Notes: generated by a model from the sequence alone, not told the origin. 39,515 bases of DNA from Mesostigma viride (GCA_009746045.1 RPFO01001116.1:1-39515), one strand, 5' to 3'. Counted from the stretch's first letter, positions 8,901 to 16,665 are shown. A program made the numbers and translations.

Positions 8901-9531
8901 TATTCCCCTTCATATCTGGCAGAATCTGGAGCAGCCTGTACCTGCTAAATCTGTCCACTGCCACCAAAATGTATAAGCCCCTGATATGCTGGACGTCTAC
9001 CTGGATGTCCCCCTTCTCCCTGGCAGGCTCCCTAGCATGGGACCTTGGCTTCTTGGCAGCATTCTCCTTACAAGCACATTGCTCAGCTGCAGCCCTGCAT
9101 GCTTCCCTCAGTGGCTCATCTCCAATCTTCCAACCAAACATCTCAGCCATGGCTGTGTGACCAAAGATATTGTGCAGCCTGCGTCCAGCATCCGTGTAGC
9201 TCAGTTGCCTAGCCAGATTACGCACCTGGGAAGACGCCTGGACGGGCCCTGCGTGTGAGGACGCAACATCCACCTTCTGCATCTTGGATCCAGAGGACCC
9301 AGCAGACCCTCCCAGCAGAGCATCTAGGCTCCCAGAGCCAACCCTGTCTGGGGACCCTCCACCTGTTGACAGTTGAGGGGATTGTTGTGCTGCAGCATGC
9401 ATGCAATCTTGTGGAATGAGAACATCAGTACACCCCTGGTGCTGATCAGAGGTGGCACCCTGCCCAGATTTATTTACATGTGAAGCTGTGTCCCCACAGG
9501 GTGTCTCACTATGTACACGGGACTGCTTCAC
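5995..9531 (-). CDS. Element D Pol polyprotein: integrase, protease-like, RT, RNase H
   Basis: This is an intact 1178-codon frame that starts two bases after the gag stop codon, in another frame. Residues 1-110 are low complexity. Integrase follows: zinc ligands RLHNIFGHTAM and CRAAAEQCAC (about 119-154), and acidic residues D179 (QVDVQHIRG), D232 (VQADIQFE) and E264 (GAVERSIREV), then an SH3-like tail to about 415. Residues 512-585 look like a retropepsin: LEVDTNSEVSII then PAILGQNFL, but with DTN for the usual DTG/DSG. RT is at about 690-890 with LIDFKRAFLKGD and the active-site box SLHGDDLHL, in place of copia YVDD. RNase H follows with FVDSSMD, DIAECRA and KTDSMGM, then VPGVDNPADALTKL. 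The protein would make and integrate the cDNA. Protease between integrase and RT is unusual. Confidence 0.9.
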   Translation of the reverse strand: MKQSRVHSETPCGDTASHVNKSGQGATSDQHQGCTDVLIPQDCMHAAAQQSPQLSTGGGSPDRVGSGSLDALLGGSAGSSGSKMQKVDVASSHAGPVQASSQVRNLARQLSYTDAGRRLHNIFGHTAMAEMFGWKIGDEPLREACRAAAEQCACKENAAKKPRSHAREPAREKGDIQVDVQHIRGLYILVAVDRFSRYRLLQILPDMKGNTLLLGLQTLLPGFGVYKTVQADIQFECLLSQQEQLPCKLLVTPRESHGQQGAVERSIREVKTVVLAEPKVPLVASALERAVWTRQVEEQLNLRINYYYDGVAVNPVALQFGMLAQEVVQACLRKADRVFAQLRRKDRGWNVLRPQVGLKVRMWKEPSMQGKRGKWQNGVVTCVEDANRSCLVALESNPRHVYRLSWANVKERKPHAIWPADGPGPQCWLEGQVKDQVVDVPVTDVGGGYPSDDDEVQEATASPVVEPTGAGPAPGSKRPLMADIVRSLMFNKHKDPKVSKLTEWGSCWAATLEVDTNSEVSIIRVEDAQGLKVNKAGCRAVSDFTGTVTMKILGEVTVPILGVPTAFCVVEGYQGPAILGQNFLCMPGVTLSADELALEGHGSLPLQRYHYSKGLAVAVKAVKGQQSVGPEGKEPIAEDLLIIPTTLDPRDLGVHKYQIAGHSPISWHQLVELMQSPKMAKAWILGFVSSGHDWIVSNCAEPVDELPREHQLLRLLFVLKLKEIDGVQVPHVRPVVTEYHGTGELTDEELYTPGMLHDTWRIVLCIYLSFLVKGIAYSSVLIDFKRAFLKGDVEQAKETWRDIPPFFVTVPKVWRAEIKSKYLRILKGLEGLRSSPIIWRKSLEKFLKTHCGFTVSPVDPCLFQSTHEGLPVFASLHGDDLHLLGPPEWVDSVLSKIQKRFELGKVQHMKQDEPMVFCGMQATLIKRAGTWFIKMEGGNNYPQQIIDALQQPITQARCATIRGMLAWLASICAPDLLVLSRLTDAQLVEVGAEQVVESVRSSPPLILAAVDLYKPLNMVLFVDSSMDSRKVTDVRGRAAALITLQQEHTSLVSWYSRLQNRVTPSSDIAECRAICEGLHTALYLRELFYQLCQVASCSLQLHTLVKTDSMGMVQFVHRQLARSRDLDYLLLKEMSYLAHLEHVPGVDNPADALTKLESKAELQYPVLKGLMYPFSGGT

Positions 9532-9534
9532 TAG

Positions 9535-10858
9535 TCACTTCTGATCAGACTGCCCCTTCTTCTTGTTTGGGCAATCCCTCTTCCAGTGACCTTCCTTGCC
9601 ACAAGCAAAACACTTGCTCTTGCCAGACCCTCCCCCTGGGGCCTTGCTGTCCTGCTTGTTCTGGTTGCCTGAGGCCTGATTGTTATTCTGCCCCTGGCCA
9701 CCACCCTTACCCTGCTGATGGCTGTTACGGTTGCCAGACTGGTTCCCCTGATTCTGGTTCCCCTGCTGACCTCCTCCACCACCCTGGTTCTGCTCCTTCT
9801 GGGCCTGCTTCCTTCTCCTGCTACCATACCGTGTCCCAGATGGGGTACGGTTCTTGCCCTGGCTAGCCTGAGACGCTGACCCTCCCTGAGAACTGATACC
9901 CTTGCAGGTAGGGACCCGGGTCCTGAAGTTTAGTATCACACGCTTCAGAGCCCCCCAGGTGCCATCAGTGAGATCACAGAGCTGCCTAGCAGTAGCCCTA
10001 CCTTCCTCTGACAAGCCCATCTTATCAAAGAAGTGGTCTGCTGCTGCCCTGACTGTCACACTGAAGCCCTGCTTCTTGCCTGCCTCCACGATCAACTCAA
10101 ACCTGGCCAGCTCAGCAGCCACCTCACCCTTGATCTCAAACTCATCAAATTCTCTCTTCTTTTCCATGGTGAGATTGTGAACCCTGTCAGAAAACTCCTC
10201 CTTGATGTCATCCAGGAACTGCAGCCAAGTGTGCCCCTCTTTCAGAGCATGCCTAGCCATGTCATTGACCCTTTCAGACGACCCCTTGTTTGCGGTGGAA
10301 GAGTGAAACACCCTGACAATATCCACACCTGCTGCGACAGAGCCCACAACTAGCTTCATGTCATCAAGCCATTTATCCAGGTTGTCTTGCTTCAGGGAGG
10401 GTTGAGCGCTTTCTGCCCATTCATGACTGTCACAGCATCAGAAAATGGACGGGTGCCAGGCAACACACTCCCCACACGCACTGGTGGTGCCTGGGGAGGG
10501 TCAATCCTAGCCTCCAAACGCTCGGGCAACATACCAGACACCCTATCGTGAACAGCAGCTTGCTTTGCAGCACGCACACCTGGGGTGACGATGGCGTCCT
10601 CCTCACCAGGCGTTGTGAGCACCACTGCTCCGTAGGTCGCCTGGCACGCTTGACTTTCTCCGCCTCAGCTTGCCCATCACGCCACCGCTTGTGTGTTCTC
10701 CCGGCTCTGGGGTCCATCTCTGGGATAGGTTGCCCAGCTGGCGCCTCCACGCCCCTCTCCTCCATCGCCTCCCCTTCCTCTCTGGCGATGTCCTCCTCTG
10801 CCGTTCGCTCCCGTTGCTCCTCGAATGTCGCCGCACCCCGGCTTGCCCTCCTAGGCAT
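9535..10858 (-). pseudogene. Element D Gag with CCHC zinc knuckle, frameshifted
   Basis: The main frame (10359 to 9535, open from about 10410) carries a helical capsid-like region (for example HTWLQFLDDIKEEFSDRV), a Gln/Asn/Gly-rich stretch and the knuckle CFACGKEGHWKRDC (9571-9612), then a lysine-rich end. It resembles by eye the Gag of element C. The likely start is the ATG at 10858 (MPRRASRGAATFEEQ). From there the frame must shift near 10630 to AIVTPGVRAAKQAAV and again near 10410 to QPSLKQDNLDKWL. These two shifts suggest damage rather than programmed recoding, since C has none. Gag would form the particle and bind RNA. Confidence 0.75.
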
Positions 10859-10926
10859 TATATACAATGGCTGCGACCAACTTTGCAACAAGAAAACAGC
10901 AAACTCTCCACCTATCCTCCACCCCC

Positions 10927-11889
10927 TCAAGCCTCGTTTTCAGACGAAGCTTCTCCTGCAACCGGTGCAGGTGCTGGCTCGTGGAACGGTCCCTCCACCG
11001 GATTCAATGGCTGCCCCTGGTCGTCGTGAGTAGGCACAGGCCTAATAACCACCGGAAGCCTCAAACCATACGCGTAATCACGTATCCAGCGAGAACGCCC
11101 CCACCTCAAAATGGCCTCACCTAAACCAACGTTGTCGTCAATGTGGTAGCGATTAAGCTCGTCCCGCTGCGCCTGCTCACGGCCCTCCTGAGAGCCGTCG
11201 CCCTCGTGACGCCTCTGGGCCGGCTGTACTACCGCCCCTGCTGGCTGATCTACGAAGTCGTAGAAGGCGTCGTCGGCTGAGACCTCTCGACCGCCAACCA
11301 CGTCGACAGTCAAACTTAGCTGGTTTAACTCTCGGCGAGAATGTGGAGTATCCCGACTAGTGTAGATGGAGAAGGGATTAAGAGTAATGAAGACACGATC
11401 AGCAGCGCCTCTGGTCAACTCTAAGACAGAGTGCGCCAGATTCTGGCACTCTGCCACCAACGCCTGCGTACTGCCACGAACGATGGCCTCCCGCCTGTCC
11501 CGGGCGACCTGCACCACGTTTGGCACGCCGGTGTAGTCGTCCCCAAGGCGGAGATTGGCGACAAGGTCGTTTATCTCTCGGGCACCCCCGAGGCTTATGG
11601 CAATTATCTGCAAAAGCAGAGTGACCACCTGCTCAAACGCGAATGCGTTTGTGTGGCCAGCCCGCCAAGACGCTGGCAGCCTTCTGATGATTTCCGCGAG
11701 GTCCTCGCGAAATCTCAGCAGCTGCTCGGCTGCTCCTCGGACGTACTCGCCCGGCGCCGACACCGCACGAATATTTCGGCGCACTTCCTCCGAGTCCTCG
11801 TGCCCTCCTGCGGGTACTGGACTGGACGCCGCTACCGTTGCTGCACGCGCAAAGGTGTTTGTCCTAGCTTCAGAGTCCGAATTCGACAT
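10927..11889 (-). CDS. Element D ORF1, unknown protein upstream of gag
   Basis: The frame runs 320 codons from the ATG at 11889 (MSNSDSEARTNTFARAA). That ATG lies 15 bases past the primer-site motif, and the frame open upstream of it is LTR sequence. The middle is helical and hydrophobic (for example FEQVVTLLLQIIAISLGG), and the C-terminal third is charged and proline-rich. There is no recognised domain, no zinc knuckle and no enzyme motif. Element C has an ORF of the same position and order (15955-16665), and the two share weak patterns such as LASVREWIPAG against LAHSVLELTRG and an acidic EFVYTYCDF/AFYDFVDQ patch. A second structural protein or RNA-binding helper is possible. The function is unknown. 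Confidence 0.6.
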   Translation of the reverse strand: MSNSDSEARTNTFARAATVAASSPVPAGGHEDSEEVRRNIRAVSAPGEYVRGAAEQLLRFREDLAEIIRRLPASWRAGHTNAFAFEQVVTLLLQIIAISLGGAREINDLVANLRLGDDYTGVPNVVQVARDRREAIVRGSTQALVAECQNLAHSVLELTRGAADRVFITLNPFSIYTSRDTPHSRRELNQLSLTVDVVGGREVSADDAFYDFVDQPAGAVVQPAQRRHEGDGSQEGREQAQRDELNRYHIDDNVGLGEAILRWGRSRWIRDYAYGLRLPVVIRPVPTHDDQGQPLNPVEGPFHEPAPAPVAGEASSENEA

Positions 11890-11904
11890 ATCCGTCGACC
11901 AGAC

Positions 11905-11913
11905 TGTAATACG
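11905..11913 (-). promoter_or_regulatory. Putative primer-binding site of D (CGTATTACA)
   Basis: In sense orientation CGTATTACAGTCTGG begins at the first base after the 5' LTR. The same nine bases follow the 5' LTR of element C. It does not begin with TGG, so it does not fit pairing with an intact tRNA 3' CCA end. Confidence 0.55.
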
Positions 11914-12557
11914 ATTTAGATGAACGCGGATCAGTGAGTTTCTGGTCTTCCCAAGATGTGATGAATGGAGCCATGGTTTCAACCAGCGGCTTTTAACCTT
12001 TACCACAGTTGCCTCACTACCCTGTGGTCACTAGCCTGAGGCGGCAGTACCCACGGACGGTGTTGGGAAAAGACGCTTGGCCACTGCTGTGTCCGAGCCT
12101 TTCTAGGTCTCACCATTGCTGCCAGGCCTTGCACGCCTTGGCAGGTCCGCCACTGTCAATTTCCTTGGTTGCATCAATCCAGGACGTCTGTCCTTCCATG
12201 AATGACAGTAACGCTCTGGATTTATCCGTCATGACAAGTACCCGTCCATCCCAGGCCTGCAGGACTGCCAGTCCTGAAGTCCTGTGACATTCTTGGTACC
12301 ATCAACCAATATTGACCACAGTACCTCCTAGTGACAGTCGGTCCTGTGACACGTAACGTGTGATGGTTCACCCAACACTGCCACGTGCCCTGTCCCTCAC
12401 GTGTCCTTAGTCCTGGTACTGCTGTAGCGTCCGGCGGCATTACTTCGGGACTTGATAACTCTCAAGTTCCTTGTCCAAATGAGGCGTTTAGCACGGCGTT
12501 GGAAAGGCCACTTCAAGTATGACATGCTTAGCATATTGCATCACCAATATGCTAACT
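11914..12557 (-). repeat. Element D 5' LTR
   Basis: 644 bp, nearly identical to 4388-5031. Near its 5' tip (12475-12506, sense CTTTCCAACG then AACGCCTCATTTGG) it shares a box with the LTR of element C at a similar distance from the tip. Confidence 0.95.
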
Positions 12558-12562
12558 GTTTT
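12558..12562 (+). repeat. Target-site duplication of element D, right copy (GTTTT)
   Basis: Matches 4383-4387. Confidence 0.85.
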
Positions 12563-12649
12563 GGCCGGAAAAAATTCGACGAAACTTTTTCACACTGGGT
12601 TTTTCCGGTCCGAAACGGAAAAACGGGTCATTTCCGTTGATCCACCGTA

Positions 12650-12744
12650 ATACCACTGAATTTGGCAAAATCAGGTGGAATTCAGTGGTATTGGGTGGTA
12701 GACCCACAAACGGGTGTACCACCCAATACCACTGGAATTCCACC
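12650..12744. repeat. Three-arm inverted repeat (hairpin) in element K
   Basis: AATACCACTGAATT (about 12650-12663) is the exact reverse complement of AATTCAGTGGTATT in the next arm. That arm (12674-12700, starting GGTGGAATTC) is in turn the reverse complement of 12717-12744 (ending GGAATTCCACC), apart from one extra C. The middle arm can therefore pair either way. Confidence 0.85.
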
Positions 12745-13066
12745 CCAATTGTGGCCGGGGGGGCGCCGTGCCAAAAGTTTTTACTTGTCCGACCCATTAG
12801 GATGCGTCCACCTAGACGGTCGAAATTCCCTTTGCATCAGGTTCGCATGCCCAATTCTGAACATGTCTGACCAGCCCACGGAAACAGCCGTAAAAAACTT
12901 GCCATTTTTTTGCAGCCCGTACAGCGTGTCAAGCCCGGCGCGTGCACGGCCCTGTTCCGGCGCATACCACTTTTGGCCTAAAGTCCGCCGAATTTCGCCG
13001 GAGCGTCCAAACAATTCGACCGAAAAAAACCCGAGTGTGAAAACCCTGTAACTAGATGTTCTTCAG
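12745..13066. other. Remainder of K and H right ends, no gene
   Basis: I find no domain or conserved frame in this stretch. Only the K terminal repeat (about 13013-13048) and the H terminal repeat (13067-13087) are recognisable. Confidence 0.6.
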
Positions 13067-13127
13067 TTCCGAAAATGGGCTCCGCCGACGAAAGTTTTAA
13101 CGTGAAAGTTACAACGCACGTTACTTG

Positions 13128-13534
13128 ATTCCGAAACAGTCCACAATCGGGAGTGTTGTTATTGGGCCGGTTGTGGGCCGATCATCTATGCATCATGCAT
13201 GCCCGCGTTGTGCATCGTCTTCCAACGTGCACGACGGCGGGCATATAGGTGTTGGTGTTTTATTTACCTGCTCTCTCTCGGTTAATTGCAATGGCATAAA
13301 GTGACTCACGTCTACTTTCCGAGGGGGCTCTGCCCGCGGGTTGGGATAAAGTATGGATTCCAATTCCTGACGTACAAGTTACATGCCATTATCACGATCC
13401 GGAATGTCCTGATAAATGTATCGCACATCCTGCTCCAGGGATTAGTTCCTACCATGAAGTCGACCATCGTCCACGACAGTCAGTCGTGGATCAGGTGTAG
13501 ATCTTTCGCAGCCGGCAGTCAGCCGGATGTAAAA
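13128..13534 (+). repeat. Element B 5' LTR, second part
   Basis: From ATTCCGAAACAG to GTAAAA this matches 38698-39106 with a three-base indel (near 13247) and a few substitutions. Confidence 0.9.
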
Positions 13535-14081
13535 CTGGACTCGGAGGTTTGGCACCTGAGTCATTGCTAGGCCAGTCAGGCCTGAGCGAGGTTACAGGCG
13601 TAGATAGCAGCTACCATCATCGGCATTCAGCAACGGTAGAGGGGTCCTCCAACCTCTATACCGGTTGCCTATAGGGGGGTGGGGTCACTGGCGTAGAATC
13701 GAGGGAATGACGCCTCCTGCTTCGACACCGCTTTCCCCAACACCGGCCATGGACGCGGCTTCAGGCAATCAGCCACAGGAGCCCCGGACGCAGGTAAACG
13801 GGGAATAGGGGCGGGGAGTAGGGGCGTTTTACCTAGATAGAGGTCAGTGACTTGTATTTTAATAAAGTATAGTATATGTAGTGATTGGTATGTATGTTGT
13901 ATCTTTCTTACTGCATTTTTTGAAGCATATACTGCGATCCGTTCCCTGTTCAAAACATAACCTGTTCAAAATTTTCGGCAGTGCTTGATGCCCTAGGCGT
14001 CGTAATGCCGAAATTTTCTTATGGGCATTCAGCCACTTTAATTTAATAATAAAAAGAAAATTTATTTAATAATAATGCAAC
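13535..14081 (+). other. Element B leader with possible short first exon
   Basis: The leader has a short open frame from the ATG at 13707 (MTPPASTPLSPTPAMDAASG) that runs 29 codons to CAG|GTAAAC at 13793/13794. That is a good eukaryotic 5' splice site in phase 0. After it the DNA turns A+T-rich, with TTTTAATAAAGTATAG near 13857 and a hairpin AAATTTTCGGCA/TGCCGAAATTTT around 13967-14017. No acceptor was securely placed, so a spliced leader is only a possibility. Confidence 0.4.
13536..13553 (+). promoter_or_regulatory. Element B primer-binding site
   Basis: TGGACTCGGAGGTTTGGC starts one base after the 5' LTR. TGG at the start fits pairing with a tRNA CCA end. The tRNA was not identified. Confidence 0.6.
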
Positions 14082-14720
14082 ATGCCACCTCCCTATCACG
14101 CTATAGCAGAAGGTAGATGGCGGGGTATCTTTTACACGTGGGATGCTGTCTTTGCCAAAAATCAGGCTCCTGAGTACCCAGACCTATATCTGTCTCAGGA
14201 TTTTCAAAGCCTAGAGGAAGCAGAGCAATATATCCTACGCAACACTACAATCAGTAGGGGGCTAGGGTTACACGTGAGGGGCAATCAACCCACCAGGTCA
14301 AGAAAAAGGTATACTACGCAGTGGCCAGGGGGCGCGCAGTAGAGATATACTATACGTGGGAAGAGTGTGAGGAGTCTATTCAGGGATACCAGGGGGCAAA
14401 GTTTGAGGGATTCGCGGATTAATTTACGTAGTGCAGACGCCTTCATTCGCAGGCATACTTCGGTCTCCACTCCGGGCGACCGGTTGGCTCTACCCCCACC
14501 CCTCTCTTCATCTTCCACCATCTCCAGTGTGATCTCCCCCACCTCTGCTGTTCCTTTAGCGGGTAGTTCTGATTGTCCTGCCGCCACTTCCGCCCCTCTT
14601 CCCAGGGCTAGTGGTACTGTACTTCACCCCACTGCTGCCTCGTCTCCTCAGGCAAGTGGTTTTGTTCCCCTCACCACTCCCGTTCGGGAGAGTGGCGTTC
14701 CTGTTGTAATTTCTATTTAA
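14082..14720 (+). pseudogene. Leader ORF with two RNase H1 hybrid-binding (viroplasmin-type) domains, frameshifted
   Basis: From ATG 14082, IAEGRWRGIFYTWDAVF then FQSLEEAEQYI fits the RNA-DNA hybrid-binding domain found at the N-terminus of RNase H1 and in caulimovirus P6 (Cauli_VI family). A second, better copy starts at 14312 in another frame: YYAVARGRAVEIYYTWEECE, then GYQGAKFEGF. A third frame from about 14413 completes it (SADAFIRRH) and runs into a Ser/Thr/Pro-rich tail ending at 14720. Single-base changes, the first in the A run at 14301-14308, explain the three frames. In RNase H1 this fold binds RNA/DNA hybrids, and here it might act on reverse-transcription intermediates. It lies between the 5' LTR and gag of B and is not part of a known RNase H. 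It could also be a small captured insertion. Confidence 0.65.
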
Positions 14721-14896
14721 AACCTCTACATCACCGCCCCTTCCACGGACCGGGGTGGAGCCAACAACAGTTAGGACATTGTTGTAGGGGTAGACAGGAC
14801 TAGTTCAGGGTATCGCATCCGCAGCCCAACTGACCACCAATCAGGTGGTGGCTTTATTGCTGTTAATATTATTTTCAAAACTTAACCGGTAATACG
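14721..14896 (+). other. Spacer before gag of element B, no gene seen
   Basis: No motif apart from AT-rich sequence before the gag ATG at 14897. Confidence 0.5.
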
Positions 14897-15313
14897 ATGG
14901 GGGACAACGAAACGTTTTCGGAGACCAATGATGAGGCTCCTTTTCAGCTGACACCCGAGCAGGGCACGGCACGACGTAGGTTAGAGCCCGTATTGTCCCC
15001 GGCACAACAGGTTATGGCCGCGGCTATCGCTCAGTTAGCCGTAGAACAGGCTCAAGCAGCGGTCGCGGCAGGTGTAGGGGCACAAGGGTCAGGGGCAGGG
15101 ACAGGTGTTCGCCCGTCGCTGTCAGTGGAGCTTCCTGCTCCTCCGGCAACGGCATCTCCAGTGACGTGGTGGCGGGACCCAGTTCAGGTCGCGGTCGCCG
15201 AGAGTCGCCTCGGGCGCCCCTTGGGCCCGTCGGGGGCCGGTCACCTTTCTGACGCCACCGGCTCCCTCAGCGTTGCAGCCACGAGCTCGCGGACCCGGGA
15301 CACTAGCGATCAT
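14897..15313 (+). pseudogene. Element B Gag, N-terminal part
   Basis: ATG 14897 starts MGDNETFSETNDEAPF, followed by an Ala/Gln/Gly-rich region and a proline-rich one, as in the N-terminal part of many Ty3/gypsy Gags. The frame is open for 139 codons and is interrupted at ATCAT (15309-15313) by element C. After C, at 29514, the same frame continues directly (PAAVAHRRASVGDMGG). The part by itself has no enzyme motif. In the family Gag forms the particle shell. Confidence 0.75.
15309..15313 (+). repeat. Target-site duplication of element C, left copy (ATCAT)
   Basis: ATCAT precedes the AGTTAACG start of the 5' LTR of C and recurs at 29509-29513. Removing C and one copy keeps gag of B in frame. 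Confidence 0.9.
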
Positions 15314-15930
15314 AGTTAACGTAAAGGATTTACGTTAGATGGATAGAGATTGTTACGCTCTTTCCAACGGCACCTTGAACGCCTCATTTGGTTACGGGAC
15401 GTAAAAGTTATGACGTTTCCTAGGCTGTGCCGACAGTACCCGGCGCGCCACTGTGGGCGCGTACGGACACAGGATGTACAAGTGTCGCTTTGATAGTCCG
15501 CAGGACGTTGACAGGACTTGTACAGGACTTGATAGTCAATTGATAGGTAGGCGTGCTGTAGCGCGCCAGGACCTATGAGACAATTGATGCTGACTAGTGT
15601 ACGGATAGGTCCACAGGACTAGCCGTATGGACAATTGATAGATCTGCGCGCCAAAGGCGTGCCAGAGTCTGTGTAATCAATTGATTGACAGTTCAGCTGT
15701 GACAGTGCAGCTGAATACTTGGACGCGTCCCTAGCAAGCTATATGAGTGACTTGGTCACACCGGGACGCTAGTTCTTGCGTGCACGTTCTCTGGGCACTG
15801 CGACTCTGTCGCCTGTGCTGCGTGCAGTCTTGGAAGTGACGTGACTTACGTCTGTGTTTCCTTGTTATTAATAAAGGCAACTTCCTGCAAGAACCATGGC
15901 GGAATTCGTGGCATTCTCACCCTCACAACT
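15314..15930 (+). repeat. Element C 5' LTR
   Basis: 617 bp, from AGTTAACG to CACAACT. AGTT and AACT form a short terminal inverted repeat, but this is not TG...CA. AATAAA at 15870-15875 is a candidate poly(A) signal. The box CTTTCCAACGGCACCTTG and AACGCCTCATTTGG (15359-15391) is shared with the LTR of D. Confidence 0.95.
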
Positions 15931-15939
15931 CGTATTACA
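15931..15939 (+). promoter_or_regulatory. Putative primer-binding site of C (CGTATTACA)
   Basis: CGTATTACACGCTCTG begins at the first base after the 5' LTR. The first nine bases are the same as in D. TGTAATACG, its complement, is in the 3' UTR at 28443-28451. Confidence 0.55.
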
Positions 15940-15954
15940 CGCTCTGTTAAAAAG

Positions 15955-16665
15955 ATGCCAAATTCTGAAGAATTCCGGATTCCCGACGACGAGGAAATAG
16001 CCGCTCCGCCGGCTGGTCCTTCGTCAAGACCGACTGCGCCGTCGTGGCAGCAATTGCTCGACGAAGTTACGATTTCGCTCGACGAGCTTCATCGTCAACA
16101 GCGCGCAGCTCATCCATTGCTCGGGGATAACCCCGAGGACCCCGATTTGCCAGCACTGGTGCCGGCTATCCGCAACCTGTTGGACCAGATTCGAAACATT
16201 TTATCGACATTTACGGTCCAGGTGCGGGGAGGTTTGCGGTCGGTGACCGAAGTCACGACTGCCATTGAGGAGTTGGACAACGTCCTCTCTTCACTCACCG
16301 GTTACCAGAGAAACCTGCAAAACTGGGCATCGCTACGCACGGGGGGCGCGCCGGCGGTGTCAACAAATTTGTTTCAAGATCTCGCGTTGTTATCGCTGCT
16401 CACACGCGGCGTACGCAGTCGCGAGCGCCAGGTTTTAATTAACCTGGTGGCATTTCTCGCATCTGTGCGAGAGTGGATTCCCGCGGGGTGGGAATTGTTG
16501 ACGATCTTTACACATCCTCTGCGCCTCGTCGCGCGTCGGCGCGTCGCAACTTACGCGGCGGGGAGCACACCGGTTTTAATACATACCGGTGCAGGTCCGG
16601 AGCTGGATATGGAGGATCGTGAGTTCGTATACACGTACTGCGACTTCAGGGGCCTTGACTACTAG
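15955..16665 (+). CDS. Element C ORF1, unknown protein upstream of gag
   Basis: The frame runs 236 codons from ATG 15955 (MPNSEEFRIPDDEEIAAPP), 15 bases after the CGTATTACA motif. The frame extends upstream only through LTR sequence. It has an acidic start, a helical middle with regular hydrophobic spacing (for example VPAIRNLLDQIRNIL and LINLVAFLASVREW), and an acidic C-terminus (DMEDREFVYTYCDF). No known domain is recognised. The same place and length class in element D (10927-11889) argue for a genuine gene of this lineage. It lies 170 bases before gag and would be the first ORF on the genomic RNA, so gag would need reinitiation, leaky scanning or another start. Confidence 0.65.
   Translation: MPNSEEFRIPDDEEIAAPPAGPSSRPTAPSWQQLLDEVTISLDELHRQQRAAHPLLGDNPEDPDLPALVPAIRNLLDQIRNILSTFTVQVRGGLRSVTEVTTAIEELDNVLSSLTGYQRNLQNWASLRTGGAPAVSTNLFQDLALLSLLTRGVRSRERQVLINLVAFLASVREWIPAGWELLTIFTHPLRLVARRRVATYAAGSTPVLIHTGAGPELDMEDREFVYTYCDFRGLDY

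Larger units (their letters stand above)
4388..12557 (-). mobile_element. Element D: copia-type LTR retrotransposon with order ORF1-Gag-IN-PR-RT-RH
   Basis: This is a complete 8.17-kb element on the minus strand with two 644-bp LTRs that differ at about two positions (4401 T against G, and a T/C near 4997). A GTTTT duplication flanks it. In sense orientation the order is 5' LTR, CGTATTACA putative primer site, ORF1, Gag with zinc knuckle, then a single pol frame with integrase, protease-like domain, RT and RNase H, a 1-kb 3' UTR, polypurine tract and 3' LTR. RT lying after integrase, plus a copia-type RNase H, groups it with Ty1/copia, but the protease position is not that of Ty1/copia. The pol frame is intact. 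Gag has frame changes near 10630 and 10410. Confidence 0.9.
4345..13048. mobile_element. Element K: small TIR element with TAA target duplication (PIF/Harbinger-like MITE), split by D
   Basis: The left end CTGGGTTTTCACACTCGGG (4345-4363) matches in inverted form the right end at about 13030-13048, where one base differs. The similarity extends through TTTTTTCGGTCGAATT. TAA flanks both sides (4342-4344 and 13049-13051). Without D it is about 0.53 kb with no ORF and a strong internal hairpin. A 3-bp TWA-type duplication is known for PIF/Harbinger, so that assignment is inferred from target site and size only. Confidence 0.65.
3587..13087. mobile_element. Element H: TIR DNA transposon (non-autonomous), split by K and D
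   Basis: The left end at 3587-3607 (CGGCGGAGCCCATTTTCGGA) is repeated in inverted orientation at 13067-13087. Both ends lie in the 5' LTR of B. Without K and D the element is about 0.8 kb and has no transposase ORF, so it would depend on enzymes supplied elsewhere. It holds a 23-bp tandem repeat and an inner inverted-repeat unit. No clean target duplication is visible. About 40 bases (13088-13127) separate the right TIR from the resumed LTR, so the right boundary or a later small rearrangement is uncertain. The superfamily is unknown. Confidence 0.6.

Noticed and set aside
13669-13953. 94-codon minus-strand frame in the B leader
   Set aside because: No motif; overlaps the LTR-proximal leader, whose plus-strand features are better supported.
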